Positions 53,139 through 63,579 of a DNA stretch of 64,000 nucleotides are shown here, in pieces. The translations under genes and the position numbers were made by a program. Source of the stretch: Stenotrophomonas sp. BIO128-Bstrain (GTDB taxonomy: Bacteria > Pseudomonadota > Gammaproteobacteria > Xanthomonadales > Xanthomonadaceae); the NCBI RefSeq assembly GCF_030128875.1, contig NZ_CP124620.1, forward strand, positions 3,410,001 to 3,474,000, in the 5' to 3' direction. The notes under the pieces were generated by a model. It was not told the origin of the DNA. It worked only from the letters and a program-made list of their open reading frames with translations, and ran no database searches. Numbering within the stretch: position 1 is the stretch's first letter; each line of letters starts with the position of its first letter.

Positions 53139-53851
53139 TGCAGCAGTGTCGGGAACCAGTGTTCGTTGAGGCATTCGTCGCGCAGGCGTCCGTTGAACGA
53201 TTCAACGTAAGCGTTCTGATTCGGCTTGCCCGGCTGGATCAGACGCAGCGACACGCCACGTTCGTGCGCCCAGGCCACCATTGCCTTGCCGCAGAATTCC
53301 TTGCCGTTATCGGTCCGGATCACCTTCGGCAGGCCACGGCTGAGTGCCAGGCGGTCCAGCACGCGGCTGACGCCGTGGCCCGAAATCGCACGCTCGACCT
53401 CGATTGCCACCGCCTCGTGGCTGGCGTCATCCACAATCACCAGACACTTGATGACACGGCCGTCGGCTGTGCGATCGAAGATAAAGTCCATCGACCACAC
53501 CTCGTTGGCCGCAACCGGACGAATCAGTGGTTGCCGTTCGCCCAGGGGCACCTTCTTGCGCTTGCGCCGCCGCACCTGCAGTTTCGCCTGCTGATACAGC
53601 CGCTCGACGCGCTTGTAGTTCACGACCTGGCCGCCTTGCCGCAGCTTGAGGTAGATCATGCCCACCCCGTAGCGCTTGTGCCGATGCGCCAAGGCCTGGA
53701 TCTGCGCCCGCAGTTCTACATTGCGGTCCGGACGAGGCGTGTAGCGCAGTGCGCTGGCACTCATGCCGACCACGCGCAGAGCGCGCCGCTCGCTGAGTCC
53801 TTTTCTTGCCATGTAGCGCACCTGCTCGCGTCGGGCGGGTGCGCTCACCAT
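53018..53851 (-). CDS. IS3-family transposase OrfB (DDE catalytic domain)
   Basis: About 277 residues from the ATG at 53851. An HTH_21 region ([16 protein letters not shown]) precedes the rve integrase core with the DDE residues in [16 protein letters not shown] and [12 protein letters not shown]. It is normally made as an OrfAB fusion by a -1 frameshift on the A7 run (53851-53857, plus-strand T7), where orfA and orfB overlap. The frame appears intact, so the element may be active. Confidence 0.92.
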   Translation of the reverse strand: MVSAPARREQVRYMARKGLSERRALRVVGMSASALRYTPRPDRNVELRAQIQALAHRHKRYGVGMIYLKLRQGGQVVNYKRVERLYQQAKLQVRRRKRKKVPLGERQPLIRPVAANEVWSMDFIFDRTADGRVIKCLVIVDDASHEAVAIEVERAISGHGVSRVLDRLALSRGLPKVIRTDNGKEFCGKAMVAWAHERGVSLRLIQPGKPNQNAYVESFNGRLRDECLNEHWFPTLLHARTEIERWRREYNEERPKKSLGGLTPAAYAQQLAVKPLR

Positions 53852-54114
53852 TTTTTTCGCAGCACGTCCTTGATCACCTCGTTCTCGAGGACCTGCTCGG
53901 CCAACAGCTTCTTCAACCGCGCGTTCTCGGTCTCCAGTTCCTTCAGGCGCTTGGCCTCCGACACATTCATGCCGCCGAACTTGCTGCGCCACAGGTAGTA
54001 CGACGCCTCGCTGAAGCCGTGCCGACGGCACAGCTCCTTGACCGGCAGCCCGGCCTCGGCCTCACGCAAGAAGCCGATGATCTGCTCTTCGCTGAAACGC
54101 TTTTTCACGTCCAA
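53845..54114 (-). CDS. IS3-family transposase OrfA
   Basis: 89-residue DNA-binding subunit: helix-turn-helix [18 protein letters not shown] and [17 protein letters not shown], followed by a leucine-zipper-like helix (about 55-85; [19 protein letters not shown]). It matches the IS407-group OrfA. Its last codons sit over the A7 slip site used to make OrfAB. Ribosome site GAAGGAG precedes the ATG. Confidence 0.92.
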   Translation of the reverse strand: MDVKKRFSEEQIIGFLREAEAGLPVKELCRRHGFSEASYYLWRSKFGGMNVSEAKRLKELETENARLKKLLAEQVLENEVIKDVLRKKW

Positions 54115-54551
54115 TCTCCTTCTCGTTGGGGATTGGACTCCAAAGCAGCTTGCTACTCAATTGAGGGGGGGCGTCGGGTGTCCACCACAGTGACGGAGGT
54201 ATCGACGGTGTTGCCGACGTACAGGCGGTTGTTGGCGTCGTCCAGCACCACACCGAACGCCTTGCGCTCCAGCGGGATGGCGGTTTCGACGGCCAAGGTA
54301 TCCGGGTTCAGGCGCAGCACCTGCGACGGACCAGAGGCATCACCGAAGCCACCCGATGAGGCGACGAACACGGCGTTCTGCTTGGGGCTGAAAGCCAGCT
54401 CATAGAGACCCTGGGCGACGGCTTTGCGCTGGACGGCGGTGCTGCTGGCGGATGCGGTGGCCTGCTCAGCGGCGAAGGCGGGCGGCGCGCCAAGGCTCAG
54501 GGAGATGGCGAAGGCCAGAGCGGCGGAGCGGATTACGGAATTGCGGAGCAT

Positions 54552-55017
54552 GCGAGCTTCCTTGAAGGGGCACGGGAGGGTGTGCTGGCTCGCTGGGCCG
54601 TACTTGTGACGGCCGGACCCTGCTTTCGGCAGGGCTGGCTGGCTGTGGCCAATTCACTTTAGCAGAACCCTGACTCCAATTCCGCCAGCGAATCTGCTAT
54701 CGACGCTAAACCGTCGATCTAGATTCAATATCCACTCACACTAAGGTGGAGAGGAATTATCATTCATTACAAAGGCTTGTCGATAGAAGCAATAAAATTC
54801 ATCCACGCAAATACCGACCTAGAAGGCCAATCCATTAATGATGACATGTTGACGGCGGAATGAAACATGTATTAGAACTTTAAGTCATTTCCAATTTCGA
54901 CTATGAATTTTGGAGCGAGCTACGCAGTGAATACTGCGCTCTTGGATAGAAGGAGGGCAGCCGAAGCCGCCCGCCTAACTTGAGATTCGATAACTTCCGA
55001 AAATTATTTAATTCCAA
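54552..55017. other. Intergenic region with a sharp composition change
   Basis: The first 100 bp are GC-rich and hold the beta-propeller promoter. From about 54660 the sequence becomes markedly AT-richer, matching the NACHT gene that follows, so this is the likely left edge of acquired DNA. A small hairpin GCAGT-GAAT-ACTGC lies near 54920. I see no gene, tRNA, integrase or attachment repeat. Confidence 0.5.
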
Positions 55018-57399
55018 TTATACGGCGCTAGCAGGATCAGGCACATCGAGCGCTACGACCCCAGAGCGCTGGTACTCCAACAACTGTCCTTTCATCTCGT
55101 CTATAACTTTTACTCTAAGGTGTGCAACTTTTGCATCCAAGAGCCTGCACACGTTACTTGCATGCTTTCGCTGGTCCACTGAGATTGATCTAACTTCTCT
55201 AGCAAAGAAGCAGCCGAGATGAATGGCGGTAGCTAGCAACTCGTCAGCGAAGGGGTTCTCCTCTATGAAATCCTCTAGCGTTCTAAACTCGCTGAGCTCA
55301 ATGAGAGAAGTGCAGTACCAAAACATTCTTAGCTGCCGATCTAGATCGTTACCGTCACCAGCAGCTGCCCATTTGTACAGCCCGTTTTCCAACTTTTCCA
55401 CCCCCCCTAGCGCCACGGAATCACGAGCCTCCAGATAGTGACCTAGGAAGTCTGTAATCGGATACTCCGAGAGCTCTCCAAGTACCTTCGACGAAGCAGT
55501 TGCGGCAGCGTTGATCACCCATTTCCAGACGTCTAGCCTCGCATCGAGCCTTGAGAGATAACAAGCTTGAAGTGCAAGCCCGATCGCCATGTACGAGTCT
55601 TCAGGACGCGTCGCTTGATCAGTGGCGATGTCCAACAAATCCGTAACTGAATCAGGCTGTCCGCCAAAATAGAAGACTACCGAGTTTCTCCACCATTCAT
55701 CATTGATTACGTCCTTCACGTGATTTACATCTGGAAAGCCTTTGGCGGCGAAGAACTCTTGAAGCAAATGATGCTTGAACTCCATCTCCTCGGAATCTCC
55801 TCGAAGCAAACCCGATCGATCTACTATCTCCGATACCATTACATCCAAGTCAGCAGCCAAATTCATCGCAATCAGCTTTTCTCTGGCGTAGCAGACAAAC
55901 TGATCCCTGGTGAACTTACTGTGACCGCTAGACTGAAGATCAAACGCAAAAGCAGACAGTAAGTGATCTTTGACCTTAGATTGATACTGCTGAGACATAC
56001 CCTTCTTCTCGTCCCATCTACCAAGCATCAGCTCGCAGAATTTAGAGAAAAGCTCGGTAATATTTGCTGGAATATCTCGCTTATCCCCTCCGGCGGAGAC
56101 GGCGAACACAGTCACCAGCAACGGATTCAGCTCAATCCCATGTATAGAGTCGAGTTTACGCAAGATCTCTCGCCTCCATTCTCCGTTAGCAATTCCCTCA
56201 CCGTGGATACCATTGAGCATCTTTGAGGCATCTTCCATGTTCAATGGAGAGATCCTGTATCGCTGGAATGCCTCAAGACCCTCCAACTTAGAGATGGATG
56301 TATATGGTCTACTCCCCAAGACTACGGAGCATTTCGAGTATTGCTCCATAAATATTCTCAGGAAATCAACTACAGATTGACGATCATTGTTTTCCGCTAG
56401 TTCATCCAGACCATCCACGAGGAGCACAACTACCCCCGCCTCAAGATCATCGAGCGAAAATGGACTGGACTGGAGACCTGGGAGCTTGAGTGATATTTTC
56501 TCTAGGACACTAAAAACAGTGTGGCCGGCGGCATCGACAAGTTCATGGGCACGTATAAAAAGAGGGACTTTGTACCTTTTTTCCGACACTACCGATTGCT
56601 TTGCTATCAAGTACGCCAGTCGAATTAGGAGCGTCGTCTTCCCCGCTCCAGCGTCTCCAACAAGAAAAGCGCGCACTGCACCTTTGGAAAGGAGAGATGT
56701 GCCTGAAATCTCCTGATACTGAAAGTCTCGATCGATAAATCCACTTCGCTTGCTGATAGTTGGGCTGTGCCATCCCAATCTAACATCTACGTATCTTTGA
56801 TCTGACGCTGCGGCAAAAGCTCCAATTGTCGAGTGAATTGGATTCTTATCGGAGAGGATGCTCAGATCCTCTACCCGATCTGCCATTATTTTCAGATAAG
56901 GCGAGACATTAGCAACTACGCCACTCCATATCTCCGGACAGCTTTGATCCACTTTCGCAATCAGGTCATCTCTGTCAAGAAATCGAAGTCTCGGCTCGTT
57001 AACCTGGTCAGATATATAGGATCTCGCAGCCTGATTAATCCTACCAGATGCAACTACGTACACCATGCTCGGTAGCGATTTCTTCTTTGTCCTAGTACAG
57101 GCGTGAGGATGGTTAAGGGCGGTCCTCACTTGGGCAACGAGAGCATGAAGATTTCCAGACGGGTCCGAGGACAGATTAATGTTGCCTTTTTTTGTCTGGA
57201 CAGCCGTGAAGTTTTCTACCCCGAACTTATCTACCTCAACGAAAATCGCATCCTTTCCATACTCTTCCGGGCCACAAGTATCTCTTCCATCGGTGTAGCC
57301 TAACGACTTGAATAGCCTCCGAACTAAGGCGTCTCGAAAGTCATCTTCACTTAAGTCCGAGATGAACTTTTCTTTCTCTGTCTGAGATATGTGCAGCAT
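55018..57399 (-). CDS. Mrr-like nuclease / NACHT NTPase, probable anti-phage defence protein
   Basis: 793 residues. The N-terminal domain (about 10-165) has the PD-(D/E)xK pattern of Mrr restriction nucleases: GKDA with Asp50, then the Mrr-type QTK (Gln68, Lys70). A NACHT-type STAND NTPase follows: Walker A GDAGAGKTT (248-256, Lys254), Walker B LLVDGLDEL (Asp329, Asp332, Glu333) and VVLGSRPY as a sensor segment. The last 250 residues are helical without a recognised repeat; they would sense the trigger. Bacterial NACHT proteins defend against phages, but this role is inferred. AGGAG precedes the ATG. Base composition is much AT-richer than the neighbours, indicating transfer. Confidence 0.85.
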   Translation of the reverse strand: MLHISQTEKEKFISDLSEDDFRDALVRRLFKSLGYTDGRDTCGPEEYGKDAIFVEVDKFGVENFTAVQTKKGNINLSSDPSGNLHALVAQVRTALNHPHACTRTKKKSLPSMVYVVASGRINQAARSYISDQVNEPRLRFLDRDDLIAKVDQSCPEIWSGVVANVSPYLKIMADRVEDLSILSDKNPIHSTIGAFAAASDQRYVDVRLGWHSPTISKRSGFIDRDFQYQEISGTSLLSKGAVRAFLVGDAGAGKTTLLIRLAYLIAKQSVVSEKRYKVPLFIRAHELVDAAGHTVFSVLEKISLKLPGLQSSPFSLDDLEAGVVVLLVDGLDELAENNDRQSVVDFLRIFMEQYSKCSVVLGSRPYTSISKLEGLEAFQRYRISPLNMEDASKMLNGIHGEGIANGEWRREILRKLDSIHGIELNPLLVTVFAVSAGGDKRDIPANITELFSKFCELMLGRWDEKKGMSQQYQSKVKDHLLSAFAFDLQSSGHSKFTRDQFVCYAREKLIAMNLAADLDVMVSEIVDRSGLLRGDSEEMEFKHHLLQEFFAAKGFPDVNHVKDVINDEWWRNSVVFYFGGQPDSVTDLLDIATDQATRPEDSYMAIGLALQACYLSRLDARLDVWKWVINAAATASSKVLGELSEYPITDFLGHYLEARDSVALGGVEKLENGLYKWAAAGDGNDLDRQLRMFWYCTSLIELSEFRTLEDFIEENPFADELLATAIHLGCFFAREVRSISVDQRKHASNVCRLLDAKVAHLRVKVIDEMKGQLLEYQRSGVVALDVPDPASAV

Positions 57400-57475
57400 T
57401 CCCTCACTCCTCCCTGATTAACCTGCCTTGCCGTGGCCCAATGGGCCGCCTGTACATTCCGATAGATGATGCAAC

Positions 57476-57506
57476 AAAAAGGCGGCCCCGGGGCCGCCTT
57501 TTTTTC
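57476..57506. terminator. Bidirectional terminator between NACHT gene and aceE
   Basis: Perfect palindrome AAAAAGGCGGCCCC / GGGGCCGCCTTTTT with T-runs on both strands. It lies 18 bp after the aceE stop on the minus strand and upstream of the NACHT gene start, so it mainly ends aceE and insulates the NACHT promoter. Confidence 0.92.
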
Positions 57507-57523
57507 TAACTGTTAGTGGTCCA

Positions 57524-60211
<2,688 letters not shown>

Positions 60212-60641
60212 TTGCGCTCCCATGACCGCACGCACGCGCGCGACTGTTTTAGATTTCTAGCCGCAAAGTGTAGCGCACCAAGGGGTTTGCTTACTTCGCT
60301 ACGGTTGCGTATGGAACCATCCGGGCGTGTCCGGAAGGACAGCCGGCGACAGCGCGCGGGCCGCGCTGGAAGGTTCCACGCTGCATTTCAGCCTGCCCGG
60401 CAGCGATGACACCGGCGCGTCAGCGGGACACCGATGGACAGCGCAGGCGCTGCGGCGCGGGCGATTGGCGCAGTTCGTGCGCGATGCGACGCCGGCTGAG
60501 CGCGCATCGGCGTGAATCATCGGGCGTGCTGGAAGGCCGGGGACGGGGGCAGTGTTCCATCACGAGCACGCACCGTCACACGCCGAATTGACCTGAACGC
60601 ATCCCTGCCATGCGTGCGCAGTTGCTGGCCGAAACGGAGTT
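60212..60641. other. Intergenic region upstream of aceE and the PadR gene
   Basis: 430 bp that should contain the aceE promoter. A 62-residue GTG-initiated plus-strand frame at 60327-60515 (SGRTAGDSARAALEGS) has no ribosome site or family match and is not called. Nothing else is recognised. Confidence 0.4.
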
Positions 60642-60680
60642 TTCGATATATCGTTCCGCCACTGCATTCGATATATCGAA
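60642..60680 (+). promoter_or_regulatory. Twin palindromic operators at the PadR gene
   Basis: Two copies of CGATATATCG, with centres 25 bp apart: TTCGATATATCG at 60642-60653 and TTCGATATATCGAA at 60667-60680. The second ends at the base before the ATG of the PadR gene. Such repeated AT-core palindromes at a PadR gene suggest autoregulation. No Shine-Dalgarno fits between the second palindrome and the start. Confidence 0.75.
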
Positions 60681-61184
60681 ATGACCTCTCCGCGCGACCT
60701 CGACCGCCCTGCCCGCCCGCTGACCGCCCGGCCCCTCAGCCGCGGTGATCTGCGCCTGCTGGTGCTGTCGCTGCTCGCCGATCAGCCGCGCCACGGCTAT
60801 GAGCTGATCCAGCTGATCAGCGACATGTTCGTGCGGGTCTACACCCCCAGCGCCGGCTCGATCTACCCGGTGCTGGCGCAGTTCGAGGCCGCCGGCTGGG
60901 TCGGCGCGGTCGAGGACGGTGGGCGCAAGCGCTACGCCCTGAGCGCGCTGGGCCAGGCCGAGCTGGAGGCACAACGCGACGAGGTCGATGCAGCGGTGCA
61001 CCGGGTACGCGACAGCGCGCGCACGATCACCAAGGCCAACCTGCCGCCGTCCGTGCGCGATGCGCTGCGCGAGCTCAAGCACGCGCTTGGCCTGTGCCAT
61101 GGCCGCTGGCAGGACGACAACGCCGCCGCCGTGGCCCAGGCGCTGCGCGAGGCCGCCGCGCGGATCCGGGCGCAGGGCCGCTGA
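60681..61184 (+). CDS. PadR family transcriptional regulator
   Basis: 167 residues. The N-terminal PadR winged helix-turn-helix contains LLVLSLLADQPRHGYELIQLI and SAGSIYPVLAQFEAAGWV (about 25-100); the C-terminal helices (about 105-160) form the dimerisation part of the Vir-type subgroup. It precedes a siderophore-interacting protein gene by 90 bp and probably controls it together with itself, through the palindromes that touch its start. Iron or a siderophore-derived ligand is a possible signal. Confidence 0.86.
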   Translation: MTSPRDLDRPARPLTARPLSRGDLRLLVLSLLADQPRHGYELIQLISDMFVRVYTPSAGSIYPVLAQFEAAGWVGAVEDGGRKRYALSALGQAELEAQRDEVDAAVHRVRDSARTITKANLPPSVRDALRELKHALGLCHGRWQDDNAAAVAQALREAAARIRAQGR

Positions 61185-61274
61185 CCCCCCTTCTTCTTTT
61201 CAGACCCAGCCAGCCTCCGCCCGCCAGGTCCTTCTCTCTCAACGCCGCGCTGCGGCACTGATCCAGGTATTCCC

Positions 61275-62072
61275 ATGGCTCTGCATGAAAACCGACTGCT
61301 CCGTCATACCGTGAAGTTCCGCCCGCTGCAGGTGCTGCGCACCGAAGAGATCAGCCCGTGCATGCGCCGGGTGATCGTCGGTGGCGAGGCGCTGGAGGGC
61401 TTCGATTCGCCCTCGCCGGACGACCACGTCAAGCTGTTCTTCCCCAACGCCGAGGGCCAGTTCGTGGTCCCGACGATGACCCCGGAAGGCCCGCGCTACC
61501 CGGAAGGCCAGACGCCCTCTCCCTCGCGCGACTACACCCCGCGCTGGTGGGACCTGGAGAGCAACGAGCTGGCGCTGGACTTCGTCATGCACGGCGACGG
61601 CCTGGCCTCGACCTGGGCGGCCAATGCGCAGCCGGGCGATGCGATCGCCGTGGGCGGCCCGCGTGGCTCGCACATGACCGCCGATGACTTCGACACCTAC
61701 GTGCTGATCGGCGATGAAACCGCGCTGCCGGCGATCGGCCGCTGGCTGGAGACGCTGCCGGAAGGCGCCAATGCCGATGTCTACATCGAGATCCCCGAAT
61801 CCGGCGACCGCCAGGAGCTGCCGGAGGACGACCGCATCCGCATCTCGTGGCTGGAGCGCAACGGCTTCGACGCCGCCACCAGCACCCTGCTGGAAGACGT
61901 GCTGACCGATTTCGAGGAACCGGACGGCGACACCTTCTACTGGATCGCGGCCGAATCGCGCCGGGCCCGGATGATGCGCAAGTACATCGAGGGTCACCTG
62001 GGCGTGCCCAAGGACTGGATCCGCTCGACCGGCTACTGGAAGGCGCACGGCAGCGAGCACCACGACGACTGA
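61275..62072 (+). CDS. Siderophore-interacting protein (ferric-siderophore reductase)
   Basis: 265-residue flavoprotein of the ViuB/SIP family. FAD-binding_9 domain (about 15-130; MRRVIVGGEAL, SRDYTPRWWD for flavin binding and VMHGDG) is followed by the SIP NAD(P)H-binding part (about 135-250; ETALPAIGRWLE, WIAAESRRARMMRKYI, IRSTGYWKAH). These enzymes release iron from imported siderophores in the cytoplasm. The upstream PadR gene forms a known pairing. Confidence 0.9.
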   Translation: MALHENRLLRHTVKFRPLQVLRTEEISPCMRRVIVGGEALEGFDSPSPDDHVKLFFPNAEGQFVVPTMTPEGPRYPEGQTPSPSRDYTPRWWDLESNELALDFVMHGDGLASTWAANAQPGDAIAVGGPRGSHMTADDFDTYVLIGDETALPAIGRWLETLPEGANADVYIEIPESGDRQELPEDDRIRISWLERNGFDAATSTLLEDVLTDFEEPDGDTFYWIAAESRRARMMRKYIEGHLGVPKDWIRSTGYWKAHGSEHHDD

Positions 62073-62129
62073 GCCCGCGACGGGCACCGGCCGCGAATGC
62101 GACAATCGCGTTTTGTGCCGGTGCCTTTC

Positions 62130-62567
62130 ATGCAAGCCCCTTCTCTTTCGGCACTGACCGATCTGATCGACCGCGCCGAGCGCGCCGATCCCGCGCTGGA
62201 TGCCGCCCTGGCGGCGCTGGCGCCCTCCGTGGGCGGGAACATCGCCCCGCTGCGCACCGCCCTGGTGCCCCTGGCCCGCGCGCAGGCCGCGCTGGTGCAG
62301 GCGAACATCGATATCGACCTGGTCGCCGATGAGCTGCGCCGCTACCAGAAGTACGCGATGCCCGGTAAGCCGAGCCTGCAGATCGTGCAGCTGCGCAAGC
62401 AGCAGGCCTCGGTGAAGCAGGCCGCGCTGCTGGCCCGCCAGGCGTTCGCCCAGGCGACCCATGCGTTCCTGCGCGAGAGCAGCCTGACCGCGCCGGCACG
62501 CCGCACGCCGACCGATTTCACCACGCTGTGGCTGGGCAAGGTGATCGCGCAGGTGGCGGCGGGGTGA
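62130..62567 (+). CDS. Hypothetical helical protein (145 aa)
   Basis: 145-residue Ala-rich, wholly helical protein (LIDRAERADPALDAALAALA, RYQKYAMPGKPS, QLRKQQASVKQAALLARQAF). Two coiled-coil-like helices are likely. No signal, membrane segment or family is recognised. An ATG at 62097 would add 11 residues; ATG 62130 was chosen because the bases before it look like promoter or leader rather than code, with low certainty. Confidence 0.5.
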   Translation: MQAPSLSALTDLIDRAERADPALDAALAALAPSVGGNIAPLRTALVPLARAQAALVQANIDIDLVADELRRYQKYAMPGKPSLQIVQLRKQQASVKQAALLARQAFAQATHAFLRESSLTAPARRTPTDFTTLWLGKVIAQVAAG

Positions 62568-62603
62568 TCATCACTCCGGTGGCGGCGGCTTGATCGCGCT
62601 GGT

Positions 62604-62710
62604 ATCCACGCATGGCGTGGATCTACCCCGGTCCCGTCAACGGTAGAGCCACGCCATGCGTGGCTGCGCTTCGGCGGAATTCCTGGTTGCCAGCCAGCGG
62701 CCGGCACTAC
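62604..62710. repeat. Three SMAG/REP elements
   Basis: An inverted pair with GTAG ends facing inward: ATCCACGC with GCGTGGATCTAC at 62604-62626, and GTAGAGCCACGC with GCGTGGCT at 62643-62665. A third element of the GCCGGCCGCTGG type (minus-strand GTAG end) is at 62686-62710. They fill the gap between the hypothetical and YceI genes. Confidence 0.75.
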
Positions 62711-62737
62711 CGGGTATCGATCGGCCGCTGCGCAAAA

Positions 62738-62768
62738 AGAAAGCCCGCCAATTGGCGGGCTTTCTGCC
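62738..62768 (-). terminator. Terminator of the YceI gene
   Basis: Perfect 12-bp stem AGAAAGCCCGCC / GGCGGGCTTTCT with loop AATT. On the minus strand TTTTTGCG follows it, giving a T-run for the convergent yceI-like gene; on the plus strand the tail is weaker. Confidence 0.8.
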
Positions 62769-62792
62769 TTCTCACGACGAGTGAGGAGAAAC

Positions 62793-63494
62793 TCAGGCAG
62801 CCGGCTTTTCGCCAGTGGCCTCGGTGGTGATGCGGATGTTCACTTCATCGCTGACGTTCGGGGCGTACGCGCCGACGCCGAAATCGCTGCGCTTGATGGT
62901 GGTGGTGGCATCGAAGCCCGCCGCCGGCACCTTGGCCATCGGGTGCTCGCCGCCGCCGTTGATGGTCACATCCAGGGTCACCGGCTTGGTGATGTCCTTG
63001 ATGGTCAGGTCGCCGGTCACGGTCAGCTTGTTGGTGCCGTTGGCTTCAACCTTGGTGCTCTTGAAGGTGGCAGCCGGGAACTTGGCGGCGTCGAAGAAAT
63101 CGGCGCTCTTCAGGTGCTCGTCAAACTTGGCGGTGAAGCTGTTCAGGCCGGTCAGCGGCAGCTTCACTTCCACGGTGGACTTGGTCACGTCCGCGGCGTC
63201 ATACACCAGGGTGCCTTCGGCGGCGCCGAAGTGCGCGGTCGGGTGCGAGAAGCCGAAGTGGCTCCACTGGACCAGCACGTCGGTGTGGGTCGGGTCTAGC
63301 TTGTAGGTGCCCGAGGCGATCTGGATCGCATCGGCGGCCGGGGCGGCAGCCGCAGCGTCCGTGGCGGGGGCGGCGGTTTCGGTGGCGGCCGGCGCATCGG
63401 CAGCCGGGGCAGCGGCTTCGTCGGCCGGCTTGGAGCAGGCGGCGATGGCCAGGGTCAGGGCGAGCGGCAGCAGCAGTTTGCGGGTCACGGTCAT
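62793..63494 (-). CDS. YceI family lipoprotein
   Basis: 233 residues. A lipoprotein signal (MTVTRKLLLPLALTLAIAAC) leads to an Ala/Pro/Glu-rich linker (about 21-57) and a YceI lipocalin-like barrel (about 60-228): YKLDPTHTDVLVQWSHFGF, KFDEHLKSADFFDAAKFP, GDLTIKDITKPVTLDV and KRSDFGVG are family blocks. YceI proteins bind isoprenoid quinone-like lipids in the periplasm. AGAGACCTGAC precedes the ATG; a strong terminator follows. Confidence 0.9.
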   Translation of the reverse strand: MTVTRKLLLPLALTLAIAACSKPADEAAAPAADAPAATETAAPATDAAAAAPAADAIQIASGTYKLDPTHTDVLVQWSHFGFSHPTAHFGAAEGTLVYDAADVTKSTVEVKLPLTGLNSFTAKFDEHLKSADFFDAAKFPAATFKSTKVEANGTNKLTVTGDLTIKDITKPVTLDVTINGGGEHPMAKVPAAGFDATTTIKRSDFGVGAYAPNVSDEVNIRITTEATGEKPAA

Positions 63495-63579
63495 GTCAGG
63501 TCTCTCTCGTAATCGAAGGGAAAAGAAAAAAATTCATGCAGCCCATCCGCACGGACGGGCCACGATCCGGCGGTAACGC

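Larger units (their letters stand above)
52807..54176 (-). mobile_element. IS3-family insertion sequence, IS407 group
   Basis: Complete IS of about 1204 bp plus 166 bp of duplicated end. Terminal inverted repeats are related: CGACGTCCCCCC inward from 52807 (and from 52973) and CGACGCCCCCCC inward from 54176, with further matching words AGTAGC, AGCTG and TTTGGAG. The target is duplicated as GGTG at 52803-52806 and 54177-54180; 4 bp is normal for the IS407 group. Two overlapping transposase ORFs lie inside. It interrupts a beta-propeller gene in the opposite sense to nothing else; transposase and host gene are on the same strand. Confidence 0.93.
52038..54551 (-). pseudogene. YncE-family secreted beta-propeller protein split by an IS
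   Basis: The gene is present in two parts, 54551-54177 (125 codons, with signal peptide ending FAAEQ) and 52802-52038 (255 codons with stop). If the IS and one copy of the 4-bp GGTG duplication are removed, the frame continues without any stop for 380 codons: SVTVVDT joins ATNKSVGIVQLM. The product has YVTSNLLAE, FVTDQGSEM and YVTNRDGGTV propeller blades as in YncE-type periplasmic proteins. No other damage is visible, so the insertion looks recent. The halves alone should not make a functional propeller. Confidence 0.92.

Noticed and set aside
54920..54960. tRNA or attachment site at the composition break
   Set aside because: The small hairpin there lacks cloverleaf arms and CCA; no direct repeat is found on the other side of the NACHT gene.
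55018..57399. TIR, protease or caspase effector at the N-terminus of the NACHT protein
   Set aside because: The Asp...Gln-x-Lys pattern and spacing fit Mrr nucleases; no TIR or protease motif is visible.
60327..60515. 62-codon GTG-initiated frame upstream of the PadR gene
   Set aside because: No ribosome site, no recognised family, lies in the aceE promoter gap.
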